Shown here: one piece after another, positions 54,789 to 63,617 of the stretch
Layout of the letters: every line of letters starts with the position of its first letter
Numbering within the stretch: position 1 is the first letter of the stretch
Assembly: GCF_002159645.1 (NCBI RefSeq)
Contig: NZ_NFJB01000001.1
Coordinates: forward strand, 1 to 64,000
Source of the DNA: Parabacteroides sp. An277
GTDB lineage: Bacteria > Bacteroidota > Bacteroidia > Bacteroidales > Tannerellaceae
Direction: 5' to 3'
DNA: 64,000 bases
Translations under genes and position numbers: made by a program
The notes under the pieces: generated by a model
Seen by the model: the letters and a program-made list of their open reading frames with translations, nothing else
Databases searched by the model: none
Told to the model about the DNA's origin: nothing

Positions 54789-57257
54789 TCAATCGAACTC
54801 GACGACCGTAATACCAGCCCCTCCGAACTGAACGTGCTCATCGTGGAAGCTACGCACGCCAGGGACGCCCTGCAGGTATTCGCGAATCAGTTGGCGCAGG
54901 ATGCCGGTACCCGTCCCGTGGAGGATACGCACCTGTTGGGCACCCACCTGGATGGCATCGTCGATAAAGTAGGTGACGGCTTGGATAGCTTCGTCGCCCC
55001 GCATGCCGCGCACGTCGATTTCCTGTTTGAAATGCAAGCGTTTCTGGTGCATTTCCTCGGAGGTCTGCTCGCTGATGAAGGTACTCTTCTGAATGTCGCG
55101 CTTGATTTGGTTCTTGCTGACTTTTTCCAGGCGGTCCAGTTTGACGCTACTCTTGATCATGCCGAAAGCCACTACGGCCTGCTTGTCTTGTACCTCCAGC
55201 ACCTCGCCCACAGAGGTCTGCCCTTTGATGCGCACCGAATCGCCCGCCTCGATGATGTCCGGGTTGAACGCCTGCACCGAGGTGTTTTTGGCCTTTTGCT
55301 TCTTCCGTTCCTTGCGGGCCTGGAGTTTCTCCATTTTGCGGGCGATGCGTGCATCCTCTTCGCCGGGCGCGTGGAGGTTGTCTTTAAAATCTTGCAGCTC
55401 TTGACGTGCCTGCTTGGTACGTTCCTTTTCGGCCTGGGCCTCTTTGATTTCGCGGATGGTATTCTCAATTTTGGCATTGGCCTCAGACAGGATACGGGCG
55501 GCTTCCGTCTGGGCGTCGCGCAAGATGTCTTTGCGTTGGCTGTTCACCTCGTTCAGGTCTTTTTCATATTTGGCGATGACCTCTTCGAGGCGTTTCTCCC
55601 GCTGGTGGATGTTCTGCCGTTTATGCTCCCAATAGCGTTTGTCGCGGACAATATCTTGAAGGTATTTGTCCATGTTGATGTAATCCTGTCCCACCTTTTC
55701 CGAGGCTTCGGCAATTACATCTTCCGGCAGGCCGATTTTGCGCGCGATTTCGATGGCGAACGAACTGCCCGGATTGCCGATGGCAAGGCGGAACAGCGGT
55801 TGCATCAAATGGCGGTCGTAGAGCATGGCACCATTGACCACGCCCGGCGTATCTTCGGCAAAGTGCTTCAGATTTTGGTAGTGGGTCGTGATGATACCAT
55901 AACTTCCCCGTTCGTTGAAACGGTGCAAGAGTGCTTCCGCGATGGCACCACCGATTTGCGGTTCCGTGCCGCTGCCGAACTCGTCGATGAGGAGGATGGT
56001 GCGCGGGTCGCAGTTCTTGACGAAATACTTCATGTGCGTGAGGTGCGAAGAGTAGGTACTGAGGTCGTTCTCGATACTCTGCTCGTCGCCTATGTCGATG
56101 AAGAGATTATCAAAGATGCCCATCCGCGAAGATTCGTGCATCGGTACCAGTAATCCGCATTGCATCATATATTGCAACAGCCCTACTGTCTTGAGGCAAA
56201 CAGATTTACCCCCGGCATTGGGACCGGAGATGAGGAGGATGCGGGTACCTTCCGCCAGCGTGATGTCGAGCGGCACGACCTCTTTGTGTTGCTTTCGGAG
56301 CGAGAGGTAGAGAAGCGGATGGACGGCATGTGCCCAGTCGATTTGTTGCTTGTTTTCCACCACGGGATAGATGCCGTTTATATCCAAGGCGAAGAGCGCC
56401 TTCGCGCGGATGAAGTCGATATCGGCCAAGAATTCGTAGGATTGCAAAATATCGGGCACCAGCGGACGAATCTCGTCGGTAAAGGCCGTCAGGATGCGGA
56501 TGATTTCACGCTTCTCTTCCCCCTCCAGTTCGCGGATGCGGTTGTTGGCTTCCACGACGATTTCCGGCTCGATGAAAACCGTCTTCCCGCTGGCAGATTC
56601 ATCATGGACAATGCCCTTGATTTTCCGCTTGAAAGCCGGAGCCACAGGAATCATCAAGCGACCGTCGCGCAGGGTAGGGGCTACGTCCTTATCGACCACG
56701 CCCTCTTGTTGCGCGGTACGCAAGATGGTTTGCAAGCTGCGCGAGATGTTGTTCAGGGTGAGGGTCATCTCGCGTCGAATGGATTGGAGTTTGTCGGAGG
56801 CGGTATCTTTCACTTTTCCGAATTTGTCCAGTATGGTGTCGATTTGCGTTATCAGGCGGGGAAACACTTGGATGTCGCCCGCCAAAGCCGTCAGTGCTGG
56901 ATATTTGATTTCCCCCTCTTCATCCGGACGAAGGAAGCGTACGATGTCTTGGATGGTCTGTAGCGAACGTTTCAAATCGAATACTTCCTTTTCGTCCATC
57001 CATGTCCCTTCCGGGCGGATGCGTTTGAGCGAATAGCGTACGTCGAGGAAATAATTCGCAGGAAATTCATCCTCTTCCTGGGTCAGGCGGACGAACTCGC
57101 GGGTCTGTTCCAAACGTTCGCAAAGGGTCGGATAATCGGCAGTAAATGTCATGTCGCTAACCCGTTCTTTCCCCAGCGTGCTGAGGCATTTGTCGGCAAG
57201 CAAAAGGCGGACTTTGTCGAAGCCCGTCTTTTGTTCAAAATTGGATGGGTATGTCAT
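54789..57257 (-). CDS. mutS2: MutS2 with Smr nuclease domain
   Basis: 822 residues. The Walker A loop GPNAGGKSVCLKTVG is near residue 340, and Walker B is in TILLIDEFGSGTEP. A long coiled coil (about 515-640) follows, then the C-terminal Smr domain (EIDVRGMRGDEAIQ and the HGTGTG loop). The mismatch-recognition N-terminal domain of MutS1 is absent, as is usual. MutS2 limits recombination or rescues collided ribosomes, depending on species. It lies convergent to dinB. Confidence 0.96.
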   Translation of the reverse strand: MTYPSNFEQKTGFDKVRLLLADKCLSTLGKERVSDMTFTADYPTLCERLEQTREFVRLTQEEDEFPANYFLDVRYSLKRIRPEGTWMDEKEVFDLKRSLQTIQDIVRFLRPDEEGEIKYPALTALAGDIQVFPRLITQIDTILDKFGKVKDTASDKLQSIRREMTLTLNNISRSLQTILRTAQQEGVVDKDVAPTLRDGRLMIPVAPAFKRKIKGIVHDESASGKTVFIEPEIVVEANNRIRELEGEEKREIIRILTAFTDEIRPLVPDILQSYEFLADIDFIRAKALFALDINGIYPVVENKQQIDWAHAVHPLLYLSLRKQHKEVVPLDITLAEGTRILLISGPNAGGKSVCLKTVGLLQYMMQCGLLVPMHESSRMGIFDNLFIDIGDEQSIENDLSTYSSHLTHMKYFVKNCDPRTILLIDEFGSGTEPQIGGAIAEALLHRFNERGSYGIITTHYQNLKHFAEDTPGVVNGAMLYDRHLMQPLFRLAIGNPGSSFAIEIARKIGLPEDVIAEASEKVGQDYINMDKYLQDIVRDKRYWEHKRQNIHQREKRLEEVIAKYEKDLNEVNSQRKDILRDAQTEAARILSEANAKIENTIREIKEAQAEKERTKQARQELQDFKDNLHAPGEEDARIARKMEKLQARKERKKQKAKNTSVQAFNPDIIEAGDSVRIKGQTSVGEVLEVQDKQAVVAFGMIKSSVKLDRLEKVSKNQIKRDIQKSTFISEQTSEEMHQKRLHFKQEIDVRGMRGDEAIQAVTYFIDDAIQVGAQQVRILHGTGTGILRQLIREYLQGVPGVRSFHDEHVQFGGAGITVVEFD

Positions 57258-57278
57258 ATCTCTTTTTTATTCCTTAAT

Positions 57279-58733
57279 TTATTTAGAAGTACGCCCTGCT
57301 ACGGTGAGCGAGACGCTGCTTCGTATCGTTGGGCGGATGATGATTTTACGTCGCTCCTTACCTTGCTTCACGTAGAACGTGATGGCGTTGTTGCTCGTCG
57401 GGTTGACGTAAGGAGCGAAATAGTATAAATAAGCGAAGGCCGTTAGGTTGTTCGCATTCTGGATAGCTTTGTTCACTTCCGGATATTTGAACGTGTCCCA
57501 ATACATGCAGCGGTCGAATCCATTGGCATCGGTGAAGCGGGTCGAGGCGTCGCGATAGACCATGGTGTTCATGATGAATTGGCGGTAAGCGGCGGTGAAC
57601 TCGTCGATAGTGTAATCGGTACTCAAGCCTTCGATACCTTCCACCACGTCGCCTGCTTGGATGCCGGCCTCGTAGGCGGGCGAACCTTTGTCTATGGCTA
57701 CCACGTTCGAGAGTTTATTCATATCATAATTAATCCCGGTATAATTATAGGTACATTGCGTCACGATGAAACGCACGTTTTTCCGGCTGCGCAGATAGGG
57801 AAATTGCGTACACATAAGCGGGATGTGCATTTGTGCGTATTCTTTCAGGCCGAATGCCTCTTCCAGCATTTCGTTGGCTTCGCATTCCCACAAGACGCGT
57901 CCCGGCTGCAGCTTTTGGTCGATGAGGCGGAACCCCAGTTGCAATACGTAAGGGGCTTCCGACGATGAGGCACCTAATTCGAGGAACGGTACCTCTTCCA
58001 TCCGGTTGCGGTTTGCGTTGTAGCGATAGACCGGTTCTTTCAATTTGATAGGATTCGGCCCTACGTAGTCGGGATTTTTGTCGAAGAAATAGAACGTTTG
58101 CACCAGCATGTCGGGGGCTTGCAGGTTTCGTTCATATCCTTTTTTTACCATTTCCCGTTCGATGATGCGGTTGAGGTCCATCTCCAGCTCTTGGTTGTTT
58201 TCATCTACTTCGGCAAACGAGAAGGTACGGAATTGGGCGAAGTTGACGGTATCGGTAGTGGCTGTATAGACAAATGGGCAGGTGAACGTCCGCGTACAGG
58301 TCGTTTCGAGGCTGTACATGTTAAATGCCATGGCAAGCTGGGCTTCTGTGATGGCATCGACCGGCTTGCATTCTTTGACCACGCGCACTGTGCGGGTCGC
58401 CCCTTGAGCCGATTGGAAAGTCAGTACCATGTCTGGCCGTGTAGCTGGGTTGAGCAAGATGGCGAGGTCGTCTGCCGTCAGCTCTACCGTTGGGATACCG
58501 TCGATTTGTTCGATAATGTCGTTAGGCTGCACGCCGGCCCGTTCAGCCGAGCTATAGGGAATGACTTGGGTCACGACGGGCCGTCCTTTTCCCCAGTTGG
58601 CTTTTTGGCTAATTTCATAAGTAAGTCCGATGCGGCACACCTGTGCATTTTCTTTCCCTTTCTGCGCCCAAGCGCTGGAAGCCATCCACAAAAGGAGGAG
58701 GCTATAGGATATTTTCTTCAATGGTCGAATCAT
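57279..58733 (-). CDS. Secreted PDZ-DUF4136-like-PDZ protein
   Basis: 484 residues with a signal peptide (SSAWAQ near residue 23). A PDZ domain covers about 50-120 (VIPYSSAERAGVQPNDIIEQIDG). The middle, about 165-330, looks like DUF4136 (FRTFSFAEVDENNQELEMDL, MVKKGYERNLQAPDMLVQ). A second PDZ follows at about 345-460 (AIDKGSPAYEAGIQAGDVVEGIEG). No protease residues are present. It probably acts as an envelope scaffold or chaperone-like adaptor. It may share a transcript with mutS2, 21 bases downstream. Confidence 0.8.
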   Translation of the reverse strand: MIRPLKKISYSLLLLWMASSAWAQKGKENAQVCRIGLTYEISQKANWGKGRPVVTQVIPYSSAERAGVQPNDIIEQIDGIPTVELTADDLAILLNPATRPDMVLTFQSAQGATRTVRVVKECKPVDAITEAQLAMAFNMYSLETTCTRTFTCPFVYTATTDTVNFAQFRTFSFAEVDENNQELEMDLNRIIEREMVKKGYERNLQAPDMLVQTFYFFDKNPDYVGPNPIKLKEPVYRYNANRNRMEEVPFLELGASSSEAPYVLQLGFRLIDQKLQPGRVLWECEANEMLEEAFGLKEYAQMHIPLMCTQFPYLRSRKNVRFIVTQCTYNYTGINYDMNKLSNVVAIDKGSPAYEAGIQAGDVVEGIEGLSTDYTIDEFTAAYRQFIMNTMVYRDASTRFTDANGFDRCMYWDTFKYPEVNKAIQNANNLTAFAYLYYFAPYVNPTSNNAITFYVKQGKERRKIIIRPTIRSSVSLTVAGRTSK

Positions 58734-58831
58734 TTTTTTCTGCTTTTATTTCATGGACGCAAAGATACAACAACCTGCGCCAACGACCAAATTTCCATTT
58801 ATTTCAAATTTTCTTGACTATTTAATGGCCA

Positions 58832-58990
58832 GGGCCTCGGAGAGGTCCAATCCTCAGGTAGCTGCGGGTCGGAGCGAAGCGAGGCCTGCAGTAGTTTATA
58901 CGTCGCGAAATGGATGTCCACGATACGCCGCAGGCCTCGCCGATGGCTTCGACCTACGGCTACCTGAGGATTGGACCTCTTTCGAGGCCC
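58832..58990. repeat. Three-stem foldback element
   Basis: Three perfect stems are nested: GGGCCTCG/CGAGGCCC (58832-58839, 58983-58990), a 21-bp stem (58842-58862, 58959-58979; core CAATCCTCAGGTAGC) and GAGGCCTGC/GCAGGCCTC (58881-58889, 58930-58938). The apical loop is about 40 bases. GTTTTTC follows on the plus strand. No coding frame spans it. It looks like a mobile or structured intergenic element. Confidence 0.85.
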
Positions 58991-59056
58991 GTTTTTCTGG
59001 GGGATTGGGGCTTTTTCATGCTGTAAAGTGTGTTCGCCGAGCGAGATGGCAGCTTG

Positions 59057-59317
59057 AAAAACGTGGGAAATGCCGTTGCGTATAGCAAAAACACTTCCCA
59101 CGCGATTGGAAGCCTATTGCGCGAACGCAATTCCATTTCCCACGTGATTGGAAGCCCATTGCGTGGACACAATTCCATTTCCCACGCGATTGGAAGTCCA
59201 TTGTGTGGACGCAATTCCATTTTCAACGTGATTAGAAGCCCATTGCGTGGACGCAATTCCATTTCCCACGCGATTGGAAGCCCATTGCGCGGACGCAATG
59301 GCATTTCCCACGTTTTT
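59057..59317. repeat. 42-bp array R12 with inverted caps
   Basis: CGCGATTGGAAG or a variant starts at 59101, 59143, 59185, 59227 and 59269, steps of 42 bp, with a partial unit at 59311. Cores are GCCCATTGCGTGGACGCAAT and TCCATTTCCCACG. The left flank 59057-59081 is an inverted copy of 59293-59317 with one mismatch in 25. With the foldback at 58832 it fills the 780-bp gap between divergent genes; no gene is seen there. Confidence 0.94.
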
Positions 59318-59482
59318 GAAGGTCAAATCCTTTCATAAAATCTAAAAATAGAACCAAAAGGAGGGTGTTCAGCTGAAAATACATGCCTTCAAAACCATCC
59401 AATGAATGTCTAATCTTAAATTTCAACCGTTAGGAATACGATAGTAAAAGTGTTATTTATTCATTTGTTCCCTGTTTTTACG

Positions 59483-59490
59483 TATCTTTG
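59483..59490 (+). promoter_or_regulatory. -7 element before the exonuclease
   Basis: TATCTTTG, 24 bases before the start codon. The nearest TTTG upstream (59464) is only 15 bp away, shorter than the usual spacing. Confidence 0.6.
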
Positions 59491-59514
59491 TCGGCAACTA
59501 AAAAGTAGCATAAT

Positions 59515-60096
59515 ATGAAAATACTCTTTTATGATTTGGAAACGACGGGCATTCTCTATTGGCGGAATGGCATTCACCAGATAAGCGGCGAGGTGGTCAT
59601 TGATGGTGAAACGAAGGAGGTGTTCAACTTCCGGGTGCGCCCCAATCCGCGCTGTGTGATTGATGAGGAAGCCTTAAAGGTATGCCACGTGACGCGCGAA
59701 CAAATCGAGCAATATCCGCCCATGGAGGAGGTCTACCGGCAGTTGGTCGCGATGCTTTCCAAATATGTGGACAAATACGACAAGCAGGATAAGTTCTTCC
59801 TGGCAGGATACAACAATGCTTCGTTTGATAATTATTTCCTGAAGGCGTTCTTTGTGCAGAATGGAGATAATTATTTCTATTCGTGGTTTTGGGTCAATTC
59901 CATCGACGTGATGGTACTGGCCACGCAACACCTTCTGGCAGAGCGGCACCGGATGCCCGACTTTAAGCAAGAGACAGTCGCCCGCACGTTGGGCATTCCT
60001 TTGGAAACCGAGAAGCTCCACGACGCGTCGTACGATATTTACCTGACGAAGGAGATTTACAAACACATTCAATCAACAGCCCATGTATGTCCGTAG
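59515..60096 (+). CDS. DEDDh 3'-5' exonuclease
   Basis: 193 residues of the DnaQ/RNase T fold. Exo I is FYDLETTG, Exo II is AGYNNASFDNYFL and Exo III is LHDASYDI (H-x4-D, so the DEDDh type). It is a free-standing nuclease, not a polymerase III subunit by sequence alone. Its 3' end overlaps the amidase gene by 14 bases. Confidence 0.9.
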   Translation: MKILFYDLETTGILYWRNGIHQISGEVVIDGETKEVFNFRVRPNPRCVIDEEALKVCHVTREQIEQYPPMEEVYRQLVAMLSKYVDKYDKQDKFFLAGYNNASFDNYFLKAFFVQNGDNYFYSWFWVNSIDVMVLATQHLLAERHRMPDFKQETVARTLGIPLETEKLHDASYDIYLTKEIYKHIQSTAHVCP

Positions 60097-61111
60097 GTTG
60101 ATATTCGTTGTCAGTTGCCTTCTCTTCTTGTGGGGACATCCCTTGTTGGCCCAAGAAAAAGCCTATCCGAAGAATGGAGAGGGCATTGAATTATTCCTGA
60201 AACGTTTCGGGCGGGTAGGATATAGTTACCAAAAGGAGTTCATCCGCCTCAATAAGTCGAAGTTAGGGCGGAATAATATGCTGATTAACGGTGTGCAATA
60301 TACGTTGCCCCCGTTGCATGACGAGGAGGAGGTACAGACCACTTCCCGCCGGCGTACCCAAACGGAAAAGGCGGGGAAACGCAAGGGCTATGAACCGCTC
60401 TTTGGAAAGCAATATGCTGCCTACGAAACCATCTCGTCTGAATTGAAAGGCGCTACCTTTTATTTGGTGAGCGGACATGGCGGTCCCGACCCGGGGGCCA
60501 TAGGGAAGATGGGAAACCATCGGCTCTGCGAAGATGAATATGCCTACGATATTATCCTCCGCGTAGCACGCAACCTGATGATGCGCGGGGCGAAAGTACA
60601 TATTATTATACAAGACGCAAAAGATGGTATCCGCGACGGCATGTACCTGAACAATTCGAAACGGGAGACCTGCATGGGCAGCACGATTCCCCTCAACCAG
60701 GTAAAGCGGCTCAAGCAGCGGTGCGATAAAATCAACTCCCTCATGAAGCAAGACCCCTCGGCCTATAAACGTGCGCTCTTCATCCACGTAGATAGCCGAA
60801 GCCGCAACAAACAGATGGATGTCTTCTTTTATCATGCCGGAAGCCGGGCGGGAAAGAAACTGGCCAATACGGTCCGTGATACCTTCAAACGGAAGTACGC
60901 CCATCATCAGCCAGGCCGGGGATTCAAGGGGACCGTGAGCCAGCGCAATCTGTATGTTTTGCGGAATGCCCAGCCGGTGTCGTTGTTTATTGAGATTGGC
61001 AATATTCAAAACAAATATGACCTGCAGCGTATCGTTTTAAGCAATAATCGCCAGGCTTTGGCGAATTGGATATGCGAGGGTTTTATCCAAGATTATAAAA
61101 ATTCGAAGTAA
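60083..61111 (+). CDS. N-acetylmuramoyl-L-alanine amidase (Amidase_3)
   Basis: 342 residues with a signal peptide ending LLAQ (about residue 24). The zinc site is built from H in LVSGHGGPDPGAIG, E in LCEDEYAYD and H in LFIHVDSRS, with the catalytic glutamate in SLFIEIGNIQN. The N-terminal 80 residues (FGRVGYSYQKEFIRLN) resemble a LysM-like binding module. It cuts the stem peptide from glycan strands in the periplasm. It is translationally linked to the exonuclease and 17 bases before the next gene. Confidence 0.93.
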   Translation: MYVRRLIFVVSCLLFLWGHPLLAQEKAYPKNGEGIELFLKRFGRVGYSYQKEFIRLNKSKLGRNNMLINGVQYTLPPLHDEEEVQTTSRRRTQTEKAGKRKGYEPLFGKQYAAYETISSELKGATFYLVSGHGGPDPGAIGKMGNHRLCEDEYAYDIILRVARNLMMRGAKVHIIIQDAKDGIRDGMYLNNSKRETCMGSTIPLNQVKRLKQRCDKINSLMKQDPSAYKRALFIHVDSRSRNKQMDVFFYHAGSRAGKKLANTVRDTFKRKYAHHQPGRGFKGTVSQRNLYVLRNAQPVSLFIEIGNIQNKYDLQRIVLSNNRQALANWICEGFIQDYKNSK

Positions 61112-61128
61112 TAAGGAAAAGAAAGACC

Positions 61129-62370
61129 ATGAATATTTCTCCATTTGCATCGCCTGTGTATGTGATGCTGAAGCCGGTCGGCTCGGTTTGCAACCTGGCG
61201 TGTGATTATTGTTATTATTTAGAGAAGAAGAAATTGTATCCGGACGTGAAGAACTATATCCTCTCCGACGAGTTGTTGGAAAAGTTCATCCGCGAGTATA
61301 TGGAATGCCAAACGATGCAGGAGGTGTTGTTCACCTGGCACGGGGGCGAGACGTTGATGCGTCCGATTAGTTTCTATAAGCGGGCTTTGGAATTGCAACG
61401 CAAGTATGCGGGCGGACGGCGGATTGATAATTGCATCCAGACGAATGGCACGCTCCTTACCGACGAGTGGTGCCGTTTCTTTCGGGAGAACAATTTCCTC
61501 GTCGGGATATCTATCGACGGGCCGCAGGAGTTCCACGACGAGTACCGGCGCAACCGGCAGGGCCAGCCTTCGTTCTACAAAGTGATGAAGGGGATTGATT
61601 TGCTCAAGAAGCATGGTGTGGAATACAACGCGATGGCGGTGGTGAACGATTACAACGTCGATTATCCGCACGAGTTCTACCAGTTCTTCAAAGATATGGA
61701 TTGCCATTATATCCAGTTCGCGCCGATTGTGGAGCGCATGGGACGCCATGCCGACGGGACGGTGCTCGCCTCGCCGGAGCAGGGCGAGGAGGTGCAGTTG
61801 GCTCCCTTCTCGGTCGATGCGGAGAAGTGGGGTGATTTCCTTTGCGCCCTCTTCGACGAGTGGGTGCAGACGGACGTGGGCATTTATTTCATCCAGTTGT
61901 TTGATTCGACGTTGGCGAATTGGATGGGCGTGATGCCGGGTGTCTGCTCGTTGGCGCGGACCTGCGGTCATGCGGGTGTGATGGAGTTTAATGGCGACGT
62001 GTATGCGTGCGACCATTTCGTCTTCCCGGCGTATAAGCGGGGAAATATCCGCACGCAGACATTGACCGAGATGATGTACAGCCGGGAGCAGTTGCAGTTT
62101 GGTGTAGACAAGCAGGAGAAGCTCCCCGGACAGTGCAAGGCGTGCGAGTTCCTTTTCGCGTGCAACGGCGAATGCCCAAAGAATCGTTTCTTGCGGACGG
62201 CGGATGGCGAACCGGGTTTGAACTACCTTTGCCGAGGTTACAAGAAGTTTTTTGCGCATGTGGCTCCGTTCATGGATTTCATGAAGCAGGAGTTGCGAGC
62301 CGAGCGTCCGCCTGCCAATATCATGCAGCACGTTCGCAAAGAGAATGGGAAATTAATAATCACGGAATAG
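61129..62370 (+). CDS. Anaerobic sulfatase-maturase-like radical SAM/SPASM enzyme
   Basis: 413 residues. The SAM cluster cysteines are in CNLACDYCYYL. The C-terminal SPASM domain has CSLARTCGHAGVMEFNGDVY with CDHF and later CKACEFLFACNGECPKNRF. Overall it matches anSME (ChuR), which turns a sulfatase cysteine or serine into formylglycine. No sulfatase is in the window, so the target is remote; Bacteroidales encode many. It abuts menE (TAG then ATG). Confidence 0.92.
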   Translation: MNISPFASPVYVMLKPVGSVCNLACDYCYYLEKKKLYPDVKNYILSDELLEKFIREYMECQTMQEVLFTWHGGETLMRPISFYKRALELQRKYAGGRRIDNCIQTNGTLLTDEWCRFFRENNFLVGISIDGPQEFHDEYRRNRQGQPSFYKVMKGIDLLKKHGVEYNAMAVVNDYNVDYPHEFYQFFKDMDCHYIQFAPIVERMGRHADGTVLASPEQGEEVQLAPFSVDAEKWGDFLCALFDEWVQTDVGIYFIQLFDSTLANWMGVMPGVCSLARTCGHAGVMEFNGDVYACDHFVFPAYKRGNIRTQTLTEMMYSREQLQFGVDKQEKLPGQCKACEFLFACNGECPKNRFLRTADGEPGLNYLCRGYKKFFAHVAPFMDFMKQELRAERPPANIMQHVRKENGKLIITE

Positions 62371-63489
62371 ATGGAAAAAGTGAATAATAAACCGTGGCAA
62401 ATGTGCCGCTGTCGGGTCGGGAATGTACTGGTGTCGCGGGAGAATCCGGCGGATTTCGTCGAGTATCCCCAGGGAATCCAAGCGGACTTGGCGCGGTTCT
62501 TCGGGGAATGGTTTTCCGACGCTCCGACACTCTCGGTGCATACTTCCGGCTCGACGGGCGAACCCAAAGTGTGGCGCGTGCGCAAGGAGCAGATGATGAA
62601 CAGTGCCCGCATCACGTGCGAGGCGTTGGGACTTCGTGCAGGCGACCGCGCCCTGCTGTGTATGCCTCTGGATTACATCGCGGGGAAGATGGTGGTGGTG
62701 CGCGCGCTGGTTGCCGGGCTGGAGCTGGTGGTGCGCGAACCTTCGGGGCATCCGCTGGCGGATATCGTTGAACCGTTGCATTTTGCGGCGATGGTTCCGC
62801 TTCAGGTGTATGATTCGTTGCAAATAGAAGAGGAGGAAAAACGGTTGGCGGCGGTGGGCAACCTGATTATCGGGGGCGGCGCGATCGACCGGGCGCTGGA
62901 GGAGAGGCTCCGCGCGATGCCGAACCGCGTCTACTCCACGTATGGCATGACGGAGACGCTCTCCCACATCGCCCTGCGCCGGCTGAACGGACCGGAGGCA
63001 TCCGCTTTTTACCGCCCTTTCCCCTCGGTGCGCCTTGCGTTGTCGGAGGAACAGACGTTGGTGATCGACGCGCCGTTGGTGTGCGACGAGCTGCTGCATA
63101 CGAACGATGTGGCGGAGATTCGCGCGGACGGCTCGTTTCGCATCCTGGGGCGGCGGGACAATATCGTGAGCAGCGGCGGCATCAAAATCCAACTGGAGCA
63201 GGTGGAGGAGGCGTTGCGTCCCCTCATGCCCGTGCGTTTCGCCCTCACGTCGGTGCCCCATCCCAAGTTTGGCGAGGCGTTGGTGCTTCTGCACGAGGGC
63301 GATGCGTTGCCGCAAGAGGTTGTGGCGCGGATGCAGGCGTTGCTCCCGAAGTACCAGCAGCCGAAATACATTTTCGCGGTCGATGCCATCCCGCTGACGG
63401 GGACGGGGAAGATAAGCCGCGCCGCCTGCCGGGAGTTGGCCCGGTGCAGTTGGTCGTTGGAAGTCTTCAAAAAGGATTCTCTCCGGTGA
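62371..63489 (+). CDS. menE: O-succinylbenzoate-CoA ligase-like (MenE)
   Basis: 372 residues, shorter than most acyl-CoA synthetases but usual for Bacteroidetes MenE. The AMP loop is HTSGSTGEPKVWRVRK, YGMTETLSHIALR is the second motif, and GRRDNIVSSGGIKIQLEQ with PLTGTGKISR closes the fold. It makes OSB-CoA for menaquinone. The other men genes are not adjacent. The last 16 or so codons (from about 63441) are the first unit of repeat array R13, so the C-terminal tail is repeat-derived or the array grew out of it. Confidence 0.9.
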   Translation: MEKVNNKPWQMCRCRVGNVLVSRENPADFVEYPQGIQADLARFFGEWFSDAPTLSVHTSGSTGEPKVWRVRKEQMMNSARITCEALGLRAGDRALLCMPLDYIAGKMVVVRALVAGLELVVREPSGHPLADIVEPLHFAAMVPLQVYDSLQIEEEEKRLAAVGNLIIGGGAIDRALEERLRAMPNRVYSTYGMTETLSHIALRRLNGPEASAFYRPFPSVRLALSEEQTLVIDAPLVCDELLHTNDVAEIRADGSFRILGRRDNIVSSGGIKIQLEQVEEALRPLMPVRFALTSVPHPKFGEALVLLHEGDALPQEVVARMQALLPKYQQPKYIFAVDAIPLTGTGKISRAACRELARCSWSLEVFKKDSLR

Positions 63490-63579
63490 GAGTGGTCGTT
63501 GAGGGCCTTCAAAAAGGATTCTCTCCGGAGAGCGTGTTCGTTGAAGGTCTTCAAAAGCGGACTTCGCCGGTGCAGTAGG
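63441..63579. repeat. 42-bp array R13 starting within menE
   Basis: CCGGTG/AG starts units at 63441, 63483, 63525 and 63567 (partial), steps of 42 bp. Cores are TCGTTGGAAGTCTTCAAAAA and GGATTCTCT. The last partial unit, CCGGTGCAGTAGG, is closer to the first (CCGGTGCAGTTGG) than to those between. Unit 1 encodes the end of menE. Confidence 0.93.
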
Positions 63580-63617
63580 ATGAGGAAAAGATAAAATGAC
63601 ATATAAATGCAATGCAA

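Noticed and set aside
58832-58990. Retron or group II intron remnant
   Set aside because: No reverse transcriptase or domain V-like sequence was found nearby; only the hairpin structure is supported.
59030-59338. Open frames through array R12
   Set aside because: Same reason: 42-bp period; no start signal and low-complexity peptides on both strands.
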